Under the pieces are notes generated by a model, which was given only the letters and a program-made list of their open reading frames with translations, had not been told where the DNA came from and did not search any database. A stretch of DNA of 64,000 bases from Symsagittifera roscoffensis (taxonomy: Eukaryota; Xenacoelomorpha; Acoela; Convolutidae). Below, piece after piece: positions 10,173 through 21,989 of the stretch (positions within the stretch are counted from its first letter, which is position 1; the number at the start of each line of letters is the position of its first letter). The stretch spans positions 63,711,253 to 63,775,252 of the forward strand of contig NC_087062.1 of assembly GCF_963678635.1 (NCBI RefSeq), read 5' to 3'. Position numbers and translations under genes: made by a program.

Positions 10173-10214
10173 TTTTATTTTTTTTTTTATTTTTTTTTTT
10201 TATTTTTTTTTTTT
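10173..10214 (-). repeat. Poly(A) tail of LINE-B (poly(T) on + strand)
   Basis: Runs of about 11-12 T separated by single A on the plus strand are the expected A-rich tail of the minus-strand LINE. The tail starts immediately at the 5' end of LINE-A. Confidence 0.7.
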
Positions 10215-10362
10215 CAAATTGTAAATTAATTTTGTTTAGCTAAGAGTTTCATAATCAATATGTATAACAAATAACATCATATTTGTTCAATTGACATTAC
10301 TTTTACCGGATACCGGGTATCCTGGTTTGTTGCTGAAGTCTTACATTTCTTTATAGTTTAGA

Positions 10363-13300
10363 TCAGAAGGAGCAATTTGTATTTCTCATCTTCCATACTT
10401 CCCATGACACAAATGTTTGCAAGTTGATTTTCCAGGACGTCGATAATTTTGAATATGCACCACGAATAACCGAAACAACATACTTAAGTCTTGCAATGTT
10501 GGTTGATACAAAAACGTCACGCCAATTGTTAATCTGTAATATGTTTCTTGAAGGTTGTAGCGAGGGACAACTGAAAATTAGGTGTTCGAATGTTTCGCAT
10601 TCTAAATTACAATAGAAACATTCGGGGGCATTCTCGAGAAATAAAAACCACCGCTTTTCTCGATCTTTAAAAACAGCTTATGCAAATTTATACAGAAAGT
10701 TTTTTTCCCATACATCAAGCATTGAATTTTTCCAAACTTTGCCTGTAAATTTAATCAATTCTTCTTCCGAACAGAGGTAACGGTTTGCTGCAAAACCCAA
10801 GCGGAAAATCACAGCTCGATGAAAACTACAGTTTTGTAAGCAGAAATAATAAACATCTCGCGATTTTGTCTGCATTGTTATAATTAAACGGCTATTGGTA
10901 CTGTTTGAAAATATTGCAAAATCACTTGAACTTATTTCAATAGAGATGTTCGTATTTTTCAACAAATTTTTGATTTCTTTCGGTAAAATTGAATCTGTTG
11001 GTAATAAACTATTTTGATCTGACATATCAGAAGCAAAGAAATCGATAATTTTCATACTAAAAAGTTTAAGTTGTAGGCATGGTAAGCCTATCCCACCATC
11101 TAAGATGGGGTGATATAAAACTTCTTTTCTTATGTCGAGTCTGCTTGTTTTTTTTCAATTCTGTATTTAATAATTCTTGGCATTTACTAACAGTATCCAA
11201 GTTAACTGTAGTATGACGAGCCAAATGAAAAAACTTAGGGAGAAAATAAACTGACAGTGTGAATGATTTGGCCCTCAAAGATTTACTTAGTGAAATTAAC
11301 CCTCGATGTTTTTGAATTTGTGAACTCAACAATAATTCAATATTTTCAATTTTTTGGGAAGTGTAAAACAAGACACCAAGTATTTTTGTTTCCTTGACTG
11401 TTTTATAGGGTGATAAATCAGGTATGGAAAGCACTTCGCTTTTACTGATGTTAATCATCATTTGAGTTTGTTTGCAAAATGTATCGATTAAGCGAAACAA
11501 CCTGTCAATACATCGGATTTTGATAAGGCAAGTTATGTCGTCTGCATATGAAACTAGTTTGGGGCACAATATCCCGAAACCTTCAATTGCTTCTGTAGAT
11601 TCAATTGCTTGAAGAAGGGGTTCGATAAAAACTATGAATAAAAATGCGGAAAGAGGGCAACCTTGTCTCACACCGCGATGAATTTTGAAGCTGGCTGATA
11701 AAAAACCATTTATCTCAATTACTGCTTTTGAGTCTAAATACAAAGTTTCAATAGCTCTAACTGAAAGCTCATCAAGGTTTAACCCATTCAAAATTTTGAT
11801 GAGAAGTGATCTGTCAACTCTGTCAAATGCTTTAGAAAAGTCTAATTTTACAGCACATGAACCTCGGGTAGCCAATCGTTCTGGAGTAATCGCTTTTTTC
11901 AATTTTCGTATTGCTGTGTGCATTTGTCTTCCAGGCAAATACGCGTGCTGATGGTTTTTTACAACTTTGCAAAGGTCATTTTTAATTCGATTACAGACTA
12001 CATGGGCAAAGATTTTCGCGTCAGTATTCATAAGGCTGATGGGGCGAAAACCTTGTACTGCTATGGCATTTTCAGATTTCGGGATCAGTTTGATTATTGC
12101 TAAATAAAAACTGTTTGGAAGTTTTCCACCATGAACAAAATGATTAAAAACTTTAGCTAAAATTGAACAAAACTCATCCGTGAAAGTCTTGTATAGCTTA
12201 GAAGTAAGGCCGTCTGGTCCAGGCGAGCTTTTCAAATTCAATTTGTTTATAGCCAAGTGAATTTCATCTTCTGTAAAGTAATTATAGCCATCATTCTCAT
12301 TTTTTTCGAGTTTATTTTTTGATAAAAATGTCTTTAGTAGTTGATCGGAGTCTGTTGTAGAAGTATTTGAAAAAATATTTGAAAAATACTTTCGAAATTG
12401 ATTAAGAATATCTTCATCCGTATGATAAACGTTCTGATCCACTTGAATTCTCTTGATGGAGTTGATTGTGTTCTTTGATGTCCATTGACTACAAAATTTG
12501 GGAACACCCTCGAATGTATAGCTGAGCGTTTTCTGAATTTTTCGGTAATCTGAAAAATCTTTTTCCTTGGAAACTTTTTGAAGATGTTCCAGCAACAAAT
12601 GATATTTTTCAATCAAATTAGGGTTGGGACCTTTTCCGCTGTGAATGCAATCTCTGAGAACATTTTTGTGATACTTCAATAAATTAAGTTCTTTCTGATC
12701 TACACGCTTTTTGTTCTCTTGAATAAACCTCAGAAGGTCACGAAAATTGTGCTTAAAGTTTTCGTAACTACTTGGTGATTCGTTTTCGTAAAAGTTTTTA
12801 GGTCTTCACGAATTAAGCTGGCGTTGTTGTTTAAAATTTCTTCATTTAATTTCCAGTAACTAGGGCCGCGCTGATACAAGTTAGATGGCTTAACAAAAAC
12901 GTGTAAGAGTAAATGGTCAGATATTGATATTTGAATGCTTTGCATAGAATCATACTCTGTTTCGAATTTTAAGAAGACATAATCTATGCGTGCAAAAGTT
13001 TTATGCTGTTTGTCATAATGTGTATAATCACAAAAATCATTCTTGAGTGCAAAATCAACAAAACCAAAACAGTCAAGAATTTGTTCTTTGAGTTGGGTAA
13101 ATCGTTTGATACGTGCATCATTTTAACTTAAGTATTGAAGAACTGTTAATATTATCATAACTCAGCGCATTAAAGTCACCCATCATGATAATTTTCGATT
13201 TGTTAGGTAAAAATCTGATGCTTAATTTCAGGGAATTCAAAGTTGCTCGGAATGAAATTGGGTTCGCATAAACGTTGATAACAAACCAATCAAGTTTGAC

Positions 13301-13603
13301 AAATTTTAACAATTGAAAACCTGTACTTGAAGCAATTCTTTTTGCAGGACTCAAGTTTGATGACCATAACGTTAAGAAACCACCAGAATTATTTGAACCC
13401 GGTATGAAATCGAATAAAACATTATATTTATCCAGTAAACTCAAATGTATATTTGTAAGTTTCGATATTTTTGCTTCCTGAATGCACAAAATGAAACTGG
13501 GCGATTTTTTTAAAACTTGGCATTTTTTGATAAGTGAGTGTAATTTAGCTGGATTTCCTATGCTAAAAATATTAACGGAAAAAATATCTGGTTTTTCGCA
13601 CAT
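10363..13603 (-). pseudogene. LINE ORF2: AP-like endonuclease and reverse transcriptase, frameshifted
   Basis: The start ATG is at 13603-13601. The endonuclease (13603-12880) shows ILCIQEAK (metal-binding Glu), MMGDFNALS (GDFN motif), then in another frame RIDYVFLKF and ISDHLLLHV (SDH catalytic motif). Reverse transcriptase (12679-11066, about 537 codons) shows SPGPDGLTSKLYK, GFRPISLMNTDAKIF, LDFSKAFDRVD, RQGCPLSAFLF and the YADD active site. The tail (11055-10363) contains a C-terminal Cys/His motif of the CFYC...HLIFSC type found in L1/Tx1 elements. It switches frame near 13118, near 12700 and near 11060, so no intact polyprotein exists. The RPISLMN block and the presence of ORF1 with a knuckle favour the Tx1/L1 group over RTE or Jockey. 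Confidence 0.85.
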
Positions 13604-13614
13604 AGAAATTTTTG

Positions 13615-14279
13615 CTAAAACTTCCCTCCAGTCAAGTTTTCTCCGTTACTTTTAGATTTCGTTTTTGGCCCTTTCTTCCGTGTTAAAACTGACCAAGAGG
13701 TTGGTGAAGTTTCACGCTCTCTTTTTGTAAGCATTCTTCCGTCAGAGGAACTTTTTCGTTTATTATTTTCGATATTTAATTTGTCTTTTTTTTCTTTTGC
13801 AGAGTAAGAATGAAAATCTACAATCTGATTGTTGAGAACCTCATCCTTTTGTTTTTCTTCGCTTGGAGTAGCTGCACTGTTTGTTTTAGATTCATCAATC
13901 AAAACTCCAGATGGTGGTGCTTCAACATTCTTATCTTCTTCATTTTCGGTACCATTACAAAACTTATCGCTTGTTGTTTCGTCATCGTTTTTCTCGTCGC
14001 TGGCAATATTGGAGCTTGGTTTTTGTGGGTAGTGATTATTTGGATTTTTGGTTATTTGGTTCCCTATGTTACACCAATCATCGTGATGACCTTTTTCTTG
14101 GCGTCCAGACATCTTGCATTTTTGACATTCATGTAGTGAAGGTATGTGAAACGAGATTTCTACACCTTCCCACATTTTGAAGCCATCCATTCTCGATTTA
14201 TAAGACCAGTCCTTCAGCTTTTTCTCTTGTTCTTCGTTTTGTATTTTAACTTCTAAAATTGCTCTTCCTGTGTAAACAT
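13615..14279 (-). pseudogene. LINE-B ORF1, C-terminal half
   Basis: An open frame on the minus strand; its apparent first codons (14304-14280) derive from the inserted LTR. It contains an extended zinc knuckle, CQKCKMSGRQEKGHHDDWC, i.e. Cys-x2-Cys-x8-His-His-x3-Cys, preceded by a hydrophobic/charged region that may be the end of an RNA-recognition-like fold. A long Lys/Glu/Ser-rich tail follows. LINE ORF1 proteins of this type bind RNA in the retrotransposition particle. Only 11 bases separate its stop from the ORF2 ATG, as in other two-ORF LINEs. The N-terminal half is at 39620-40202, moved away by the LTR element insertion. Confidence 0.75.
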
Positions 14280-15199
14280 TGTGACATTCGACCAGAATGG
14301 CCAAAATGCAGTCTCTGCAGAATTCGGTATTTTAGCAGCAAGCCTTCCGAATTGGCGATTTAGAACGGATAAGGACATTATTTGAAAGATTAGCCAAACG
14401 GTGAAGGCTAGAAGATTCTGGAATTCTAATTTTTAAAAATTCGAATTATGACGTCATATTTCTGAGAAACGTCAGAGACGGCCATTTTAGCTAAAATAGC
14501 AGAAAGAAACAGAACAACTTTATCTGCGATTACGAACAGTACGAAAATCGAGACTAAAAAACAACAACGAACTACCGAACAGCAGAGGACGTTCCGAGTT
14601 GCAACTATTGTGCTGTTACAATAGTTGCAAGGCCGTTGCGAACAACGGTGAAGGGTAAAAACCAGCCCTCCGAGTTAGCGTGAACCTGAGGTTAAGGAGC
14701 TTGATTCGCCGGATTCAAGAATCCGGAAGGGTCTCGGGACGGGAACTTTTATGAACTTGTATTGAATTTTAGCATCCTGTCATGTCCTGACTTGAATTTA
14801 ACTGATATTTTGATTAGTTTTGACAAGGATGAGGTGCTAGGAGTTGGGGGAAAGGGTTGATCCATCTTCGATGGAGATGATGATTTTTATCTACTGAACA
14901 AAAACAATAGTAATATAATAAGTAGTAGCCCTGTTTTTAGGAGTGACCTCGTGGTCTGGGGATACAGAGACCCAGCCATGAGCTCACTAATTTTGCATGT
15001 AATTCAGTTAATTTGAGCGTTCTGGTCGAAGCCGGAGAACAGTAGCGTTTTTGTCAGCCTGATGTAAGAAAGACCACCGAAAAGTACTGGCTTGGTAGAG
15101 ACGGTGAAAAACATGCAAAGCTCTGTTTAGACGCTAGCCAGTCGTCTTAAGACTTAGTTTTGTTATCCGTCGATATGTATCTTCCGGGCGAATGTTACA
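14280..15199 (+). repeat. 5' LTR of copy B
   Basis: It is identical to 38700-39619 except at two positions. It starts TGTGACATTCG and ends CGAATGTTACA. It contains a perfect 13-bp inverted repeat at 14599-14630, one CCGGAAGGGTC-type motif (14723-14733) and the 11-mer CGGTGAAGGGT (14646-14656), which is the exact complement of sites in the leader. I could not place a TATA box or poly(A) signal with confidence. Confidence 0.95.
14599..14630. promoter_or_regulatory. Perfect 13-bp hairpin in the LTR
   Basis: The arms TTGCAACTATTGT and ACAATAGTTGCAA are exact complements around a 6-base loop, repeated at 39019-39050 in the other LTR. If within the R region it would form at both RNA ends; role (packaging, termination or translation control) unknown. 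Confidence 0.6.
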
Positions 15200-15211
15200 T
15201 GTATGTTTTTA

Positions 15212-15229
15212 TGGCGCTCCTGGGTGTTA
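15212..15229 (+). promoter_or_regulatory. Candidate primer-binding site
   Basis: TGGCGCTCCTGGGTG begins 12 bases after the 5' LTR. A TGG start close to the LTR is expected for a tRNA primer site because tRNAs end in CCA. I could not assign it to a specific tRNA, and the 12-base gap is larger than usual, so this is tentative. Confidence 0.35.
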
Positions 15230-15399
15230 TTCTTTTTTAACATCATGACCGGCAGAACCGTTAACGAGCACTCCGCGCCGAGCGGATGCTCACATTAACG
15301 CCCTTAATAGGCCTAAACCGCCGGGGCGGAAGGGTAGTTCGGAACGCGGAGGCCTTCCGAATTGCCGTGAATAGTTTTTTAACCTAGTTAAGACCGAAA

Positions 15400-18300
15400 A
15401 TTCACGAACCAGGAAGGGTGGGGGGATCGGCCGTCTCCTCATCCCCTGAGTGGTTTGTGACCAAAAACACTTAAAGATAAAAGCAAAACCAAACAAAAAG
15501 TAGTATAGTACCCAAGAAAAACAAAAAACATAAAAAATAACCGAAAAAACCAAAAACAGTAAAAAAGTAAAAAATCAGTAGAAATCATCCCCCCAGACAA
15601 GATGTGATTCAACCCCCCGTTTGTTGTTGATAGATATATTGTTGTTACAGGCATTTATATCAGTCAGGATCGTTACGATCAATTTTGAGGCCCGTTTGTG
15701 AGGCTTGTACTGTAGGGTTATTTGAGCATTTAAGCACGTTAATGATAAATTGCGCTCAATCCGGAGGGGTCAGCTGATTTGCGCTCAATTCGGAAGGGTC
15801 TTGGGTGAAGACCGATCCGGCAAGCAGTACAAGGAGCAACAAGAAGAGGCTCAACGACAACTACAATCGACTGTTGGGTATCGTTAACAAGTTTTGTATC
15901 CCTTTTGGTACAAAAAGTAGGATAGTAATCTGTGGGGGGCTCGACAGTGCTGCACTGTAGTGACCCTTCACCGAACTGCGGATATCCGAGTTAAGCACCT
16001 TAATTCGGAGATTAAACAAACCCGGAGGGGTATAGTATTCCTAATATTATTACTTATATAGCCTATATTAATAGTCTTATATCGATTTTCAGCCAAAAAC
16101 AACGAGAACTGACCGGTTTTTAGGGTCAAAATTGCGATATTTTGATCCCCCCACAAGTCGCGATTTTTGAGATATCGATATTTTTTGAAACGGAAAAAAG
16201 CGCTAAGTTAGTGTGTTACATCGTAACTGCACTACTGTAATAAGCAGAACCGGTTAACTTTAGTTCGGAAGTGGTTGGAACTAGTTGGTACAAAAAACCA
16301 AATTTTCCCATTTTTGATAGTAAGAAACGCTAAAAAATCAGAAAATTTTTGGAAATTTTTGAGTCAGGACAGTAAAAATAGTTGTTTGGACAACATCCAC
16401 TAGTGAATCTACAAGTCTTAAAATCCGCTACCCGAAAGCCTTCCGGGTTGCAGAGAAATCGAACATAACGTGTTTGATTTGGTGGATTCATCAATCCGGA
16501 GGGGTCCAGGTAGCATAGTTTTTCGCAAAATTTTTCTACAATAGCGTTTTAGATCGGGTCTTTTGCATTGAACTAGAAGAGTATAGGCCTTCTGAGCTCA
16601 GATCAATAGTTTTTAGGTCGAAAGGACCAGATTTGCGGAAAAAGTTAGGCGGAACCTATAAGAGAGAAAATTTTTGAGTTCGGAAAAAAAGACGTTTTGG
16701 TTAATAACTTTGGGACTACTGATCATATCGAGTTGATCTTGGTACCAATAGATCAGAAATTAGCTGAGCTTACTAATAGGATCAGAAATTTTTCGGAAAA
16801 GCGAGAGAGAAAATTTTTTGAGATTGTTTTTAGCAAATTACACAAATCCGGAGGGGTACACCCTTCACGTTTTATAAATTTTTCTGAAAAACCCTTATAC
16901 CTCTACCAAAAGTTGATAGCGATTGAACTAAGTAATTTAGGACAGTTCTAGACAAAGAGGGAAGGCTGAAGGCACAAGACAACCATAATAGAGTCGAAGT
17001 TAGGCAAGTGATAAGACCCTTCACCGTTAGTGTGAATTGTCAAATAAGTGCCTTAACTTCAACCCGGAGGGGTCTAGGAAAGGACCCTATACCCTTCCCA
17101 GTTAATTCAAACAGCATAATAGCAACGCAGAACGTATCCGGAGGGGTATAAGCTGAAATTAAGAAAACTACAAAAAGCTACTTTGACAGAGCTAAGGGCT
17201 CCGAAGTCAGAGGGGTCCGAATCCGGAGGGGTCTACTTTCCACAAAACCGGAGGGGTCCGAATCCGGAGGGGTCTTATAGTTGCTAATTCGGAGGGGTCC
17301 AAATCCGGAGGGGTCTACTATTAACTAACTCGGAGGGGTCCCAATCCGGAGGGGTCTATATTCTGACAGTCCGGAAGGGTCCTATTTGTGCCAATCCGGA
17401 GGGGTATCATTTTATTAAGGACTTAGGTGAACGAAAGAAAAACTAAAAAGCGAGAGGTATTAGGTTATTAATACACAAGCTAGGTATCAGTGACTGCACT
17501 GGTAACTTGCCTCTCAAAAAGATCCAGACTAATACAAAACAGGTCCGAACTCGGATATTCGCGACACTAAGTTTAAATTAAAAAGAGCGTGACTCATTGG
17601 TGTGGATTGAAACATAATACGTTTTTGGGAAAAGTGACTGCCCTGAGGATTTTAGTAGGTCTAGCTCGGGCAGTCCGAAGGCAGATAGGTAACACAATAC
17701 TCGGTGGGTGCAATAGACGCCCACTTGAGAAAATTACTGCCTTCAAAGTTTTGTCTGTTTGGTGCAGCACCAAGCAGGGAAAGCTTTTTCTTTAAAAGAC
17801 AGGTTCGACTATTGTACTGCGACCGACTAAGAGTACAAGACACATACGTTTTTTTTATATACATTCATATTGTGTCAATATATATTTTTTTTTGTTTTTG
17901 ATTTTAAATCAACCTAAACTGTGCTTGATTGGGTAGTGACTACACTATCTTTTAAATTGACTGATAACATCATATTGTGCTAGTTTCCAGATCTTTGGAC
18001 CGATAATCGGCTAGTGTGAATAAATTTTATACAAACTGTACACTGACAACATACAGGGATTCGTGGTCACTATTTAATAGAATCGGGTGAAATTTATTGT
18101 GTTGTGTCATTATTATTGTTAATAAAACTATAAGGTCTCTAGCAATTGAGTCAAGAGTAGGCATAGGAAAGTGACAAATAAAGAATGAGTTTAGACAAGT
18201 CGAGGATACCAAAACGAGGTAATAGCTCTAGGAAATTCATACCTGAAAAGCAAAGAAAAACGATGACCGATCCTTTTGTGGATTGGATCAAGCGATCCCG

Positions 18301-19975
18301 GTCTGACAAAAGGGGGACGGTTTCAGGCAGAATGGTTGAAACGAGAAGTCAGAAGACCTCAGAAGAGCGAAGAGAACTGTTAGAAGTGGAGGTCAATACG
18401 GACCATACCATGAACGACAACCAGGGAGTAAATGGACTGGAAGGGAGAGGCAGAAGGCTGGCGAGTGAGTCTACTCCGGTAGAACAAGGCCATGATTTCG
18501 CCACTTCCACCGGGACGTTGGATCGAGAGGAGATGTCGGAACTGTCCGACATCTCAACTGAAGTAACGGCAACTAGAGGATCTCCGACAGACAACACTAT
18601 GATGGCAAGCGGAACTGGAAAACAAACAACCTCATCATCGTTCTCAGAAAGAATGAAGAACACCTTCGGAAACATCTTTCCATTCAGCATGGGAGGAGGA
18701 GCAGGAAACGATGGGGAGTCCCAGGAGGAAGAGGATGAAGAGGAGCAAGGGGACTTTGGATCTCAAGTCAGCCTCAATAGTTCGATCCATGAGAGTGAGG
18801 CACACGTCGGAAGAGAGACTGGAACCATGGATAAATTTGGTGTAGTGACAACGATAAGCAAAGAGGCAAACACACCGGGCCAGTCGAAGGACTTCGCGAT
18901 CAGGACAAGTTCGGAGCCATAACCTGAAGAGAGTAGAACCAGAGGGCTTGGCAACGCGTTAGCGGATCCTGAAATAGATAATGAAAAGACGTCAAGACAG
19001 AGAGTCAAGGCCCGGATCTCGACCAGCACGAAGCTACCTGGGACCGACAGAGTTACACCACCACTAGTGACGCCACTCATGGATAACGGGGCAGCACTAG
19101 AGGAAGCCTTAAACAACATAGTGGGCAGTTTAGGAGAACAAAATGAACAGATGTCGATAAGGATGAGTGAACTAGAAAGAGCAGTTCACATTGAAAGAGA
19201 AAGTCTGCGGGAAGAAATAAACCGCAACAGACAAGAAGTTGACAGAAGCGAAAAACGCTTGAAAGAAAGAACGGACGAACATATGACGATGAACTTGTCG
19301 CGAATGACAAGAGAAGCGGAACAGAGGGAGTTACGCTTAAGAGCCGACATGGAGAAGTTAAGAATTCAACAAGAGCAGTCTCTTGGGTCTCTTGACACAA
19401 AGATAGATGCGATGATGGAGAGGCGAACTCAGGCTATCATGGATAGGTTGGACGGGCTACTAAGCAGCAAGAGTGGACCAAAAGAAGGAGAGCCGAACTC
19501 GGGAGGTCCCAGCAGGGAACCGAGGGTGAACTTCAATGAACATCAAAGGAGGAAGACGTATGGATCCACTAGAGGCAGGGGCAGTTCATCAGGCTATGCC
19601 ACAAGGGGTAATACAGCATGGGGCCCGAACAGTAGAGCAAGTTCAACGGGGAACAGACAAACCTCGAACGAACGACCAACGCAAAGCACACATGCGACCG
19701 GGAGAAGCGATTATGGCAACATGGGGCATACAAGCCCGAGGAGGAGTCACATGGGCCAAGCGGGAAACGCTCATGGTGATTCGGATTGTAGGGATGTACC
19801 GCACACAGAGCCTTCGACAAGGTGTGAGGACACTCAAGCGGGACTCTCAAGGGATGCTACGGCAATGGCCACAGCATTTGAACCCCTGAACAGGTCTTTG
19901 GAGACATTCCTGACGCGGTTATCTAGAACCAATGAACGCAGTGAAAAGTCCAGAAGAGTCTTTAAGAAACCAAGA
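15400..19975 (+). repeat. First copy of the 4.58 kb internal tandem duplication
   Basis: The segment 15400-19975 recurs at 19979-24554 with offset 4579 and three extra bases (ACC) at the junction. I found one mismatch (G at 16351, T at 20930). It spans most of the leader, the N-terminal gag ORF and the first ~300 codons of the main gag ORF. The gag in this copy runs into the start of the second copy and stops at 20053, so only the second copy leads to a full gag-pol. Confidence 0.9.
17199..17410 (+). repeat. Array of paired CGGAGGGGTC motifs, first leader copy
   Basis: About ten copies of a G-rich core are arranged mostly as pairs: AGAGGGGTCC or CGGAGGGGTCC, 2-4 bases, then ATCCGGAGGGGTC, with 12-16 variable bases between pairs. 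Spacer sequences differ while cores are nearly invariant, which argues for selection on the core and not simple satellite expansion. The arrangement resembles the 5' UTR insulator of Drosophila gypsy (an array of su(Hw) sites), but the motif is different. Confidence 0.75.
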
Positions 19976-20053
19976 ACCATTCACGAACCAGGAAGGGTGG
20001 GGGGATCGGCCGTCTCCTCATCCCCTGAGTGGTTTGTGACCAAAAACACTTAA
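18185..20053 (+). pseudogene. Truncated gag, first duplication copy
   Basis: Two pieces in one frame: 18185-18922 (245 codons, stop TAA at 18920) and 19067-20053 (328 codons, first ATG after the stop). The second piece is identical to the start of the full gag-pol at 23646 until 19975, then reads into the beginning of the second duplication and stops at 20053. It lacks the capsid-like core, both zinc knuckles and all enzymes, so it cannot provide a working Gag. It could still make the N-terminal coiled-coil fragment, which might interfere with assembly; that is speculation. Confidence 0.75.
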
Positions 20054-21777
20054 AGATAAAAGCAAAACCAAACAAAAAGTAGTATAGTACCCAAGAAAAA
20101 CAAAAAACATAAAAAATAACCGAAAAAACCAAAAACAGTAAAAAAGTAAAAAATCAGTAGAAATCATCCCCCCAGACAAGATGTGATTCAACCCCCCGTT
20201 TGTTGTTGATAGATATATTGTTGTTACAGGCATTTATATCAGTCAGGATCGTTACGATCAATTTTGAGGCCCGTTTGTGAGGCTTGTACTGTAGGGTTAT
20301 TTGAGCATTTAAGCACGTTAATGATAAATTGCGCTCAATCCGGAGGGGTCAGCTGATTTGCGCTCAATTCGGAAGGGTCTTGGGTGAAGACCGATCCGGC
20401 AAGCAGTACAAGGAGCAACAAGAAGAGGCTCAACGACAACTACAATCGACTGTTGGGTATCGTTAACAAGTTTTGTATCCCTTTTGGTACAAAAAGTAGG
20501 ATAGTAATCTGTGGGGGGCTCGACAGTGCTGCACTGTAGTGACCCTTCACCGAACTGCGGATATCCGAGTTAAGCACCTTAATTCGGAGATTAAACAAAC
20601 CCGGAGGGGTATAGTATTCCTAATATTATTACTTATATAGCCTATATTAATAGTCTTATATCGATTTTCAGCCAAAAACAACGAGAACTGACCGGTTTTT
20701 AGGGTCAAAATTGCGATATTTTGATCCCCCCACAAGTCGCGATTTTTGAGATATCGATATTTTTTGAAACGGAAAAAAGCGCTAAGTTAGTGTGTTACAT
20801 CGTAACTGCACTACTGTAATAAGCAGAACCGGTTAACTTTAGTTCGGAAGTGGTTGGAACTAGTTGGTACAAAAAACCAAATTTTCCCATTTTTGATAGT
20901 AAGAAACGCTAAAAAATCAGAAAATTTTTTGAAATTTTTGAGTCAGGACAGTAAAAATAGTTGTTTGGACAACATCCACTAGTGAATCTACAAGTCTTAA
21001 AATCCGCTACCCGAAAGCCTTCCGGGTTGCAGAGAAATCGAACATAACGTGTTTGATTTGGTGGATTCATCAATCCGGAGGGGTCCAGGTAGCATAGTTT
21101 TTCGCAAAATTTTTCTACAATAGCGTTTTAGATCGGGTCTTTTGCATTGAACTAGAAGAGTATAGGCCTTCTGAGCTCAGATCAATAGTTTTTAGGTCGA
21201 AAGGACCAGATTTGCGGAAAAAGTTAGGCGGAACCTATAAGAGAGAAAATTTTTGAGTTCGGAAAAAAAGACGTTTTGGTTAATAACTTTGGGACTACTG
21301 ATCATATCGAGTTGATCTTGGTACCAATAGATCAGAAATTAGCTGAGCTTACTAATAGGATCAGAAATTTTTCGGAAAAGCGAGAGAGAAAATTTTTTGA
21401 GATTGTTTTTAGCAAATTACACAAATCCGGAGGGGTACACCCTTCACGTTTTATAAATTTTTCTGAAAAACCCTTATACCTCTACCAAAAGTTGATAGCG
21501 ATTGAACTAAGTAATTTAGGACAGTTCTAGACAAAGAGGGAAGGCTGAAGGCACAAGACAACCATAATAGAGTCGAAGTTAGGCAAGTGATAAGACCCTT
21601 CACCGTTAGTGTGAATTGTCAAATAAGTGCCTTAACTTCAACCCGGAGGGGTCTAGGAAAGGACCCTATACCCTTCCCAGTTAATTCAAACAGCATAATA
21701 GCAACGCAGAACGTATCCGGAGGGGTATAAGCTGAAATTAAGAAAACTACAAAAAGCTACTTTGACAGAGCTAAGGG

Positions 21778-21989
21778 CTCCGAAGTCAGAGGGGTCCGAA
21801 TCCGGAGGGGTCTACTTTCCACAAAACCGGAGGGGTCCGAATCCGGAGGGGTCTTATAGTTGCTAATTCGGAGGGGTCCAAATCCGGAGGGGTCTACTAT
21901 TAACTAACTCGGAGGGGTCCCAATCCGGAGGGGTCTATATTCTGACAGTCCGGAAGGGTCCTATTTGTGCCAATCCGGAGGGGTATCAT
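21778..21989 (+). repeat. Array of paired CGGAGGGGTC motifs, second leader copy
   Basis: Duplicate of the 17199-17410 array carried by the 4.58 kb duplication, with the same number and spacing of cores. The surrounding 19979-22763 is a second copy of the leader with no separate gene. Confidence 0.75.

Larger units (their letters stand above)
10173..14279 (-). mobile_element. Tx1/L1-like LINE (LINE-B), 3' part: ORF1 end, ORF2, poly(A)
   Basis: Read on the minus strand this is a two-ORF non-LTR retrotransposon. The second half of ORF1 ends at 13615, ORF2 begins 12 bases later at 13603, and a poly(A) tail lies at 10214-10173. The remaining 5' part is at 39620-40329. The two parts are separated by the 25.3 kb LTR element at 14280-39619, flanked on both sides by CAT (14277-14279 and 39620-39622). 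Removing the insertion and one CAT keeps ORF1 in frame across the junction, so the split is due to that insertion. ORF2 carries at least three frameshifts, so the LINE is dead. Confidence 0.85.
15200..18184 (+). other. Long leader of copy B with dispersed CCGGAGGGGTC motifs
   Basis: No gene is visible in this 3 kb between LTR and gag. It carries many copies of a core CCGGAGGGGT(C), at about 15761, 15790 (as CGGAAGGGTC), 16021, 16496, 16849, 17063 and 17138, then a dense array at 17199-17410. Two sites ACCCTTCACCG (15963-15973, 17016-17026) are exact complements of CGGTGAAGGGT in the LTR. A local hairpin, ACCCG/CGGGT, lies near 16430-16448. Short frames in this region are not conserved-looking and are not called. 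Confidence 0.6.

Noticed and set aside
13810-14180. Plus-strand hydrophobic ORFs
   Set aside because: They are antisense to the charged region of LINE ORF1, which explains their composition.
16697-16951. 84-codon ORF in the leader (duplicated at 21276)
   Set aside because: Crosses a CCGGAGGGGT motif, no recognisable domain; open frame is likely chance.
17199-17410. CRISPR-like array
   Set aside because: Cores are 10-14 bp in a eukaryotic retroelement leader with short irregular spacers and no cas genes.
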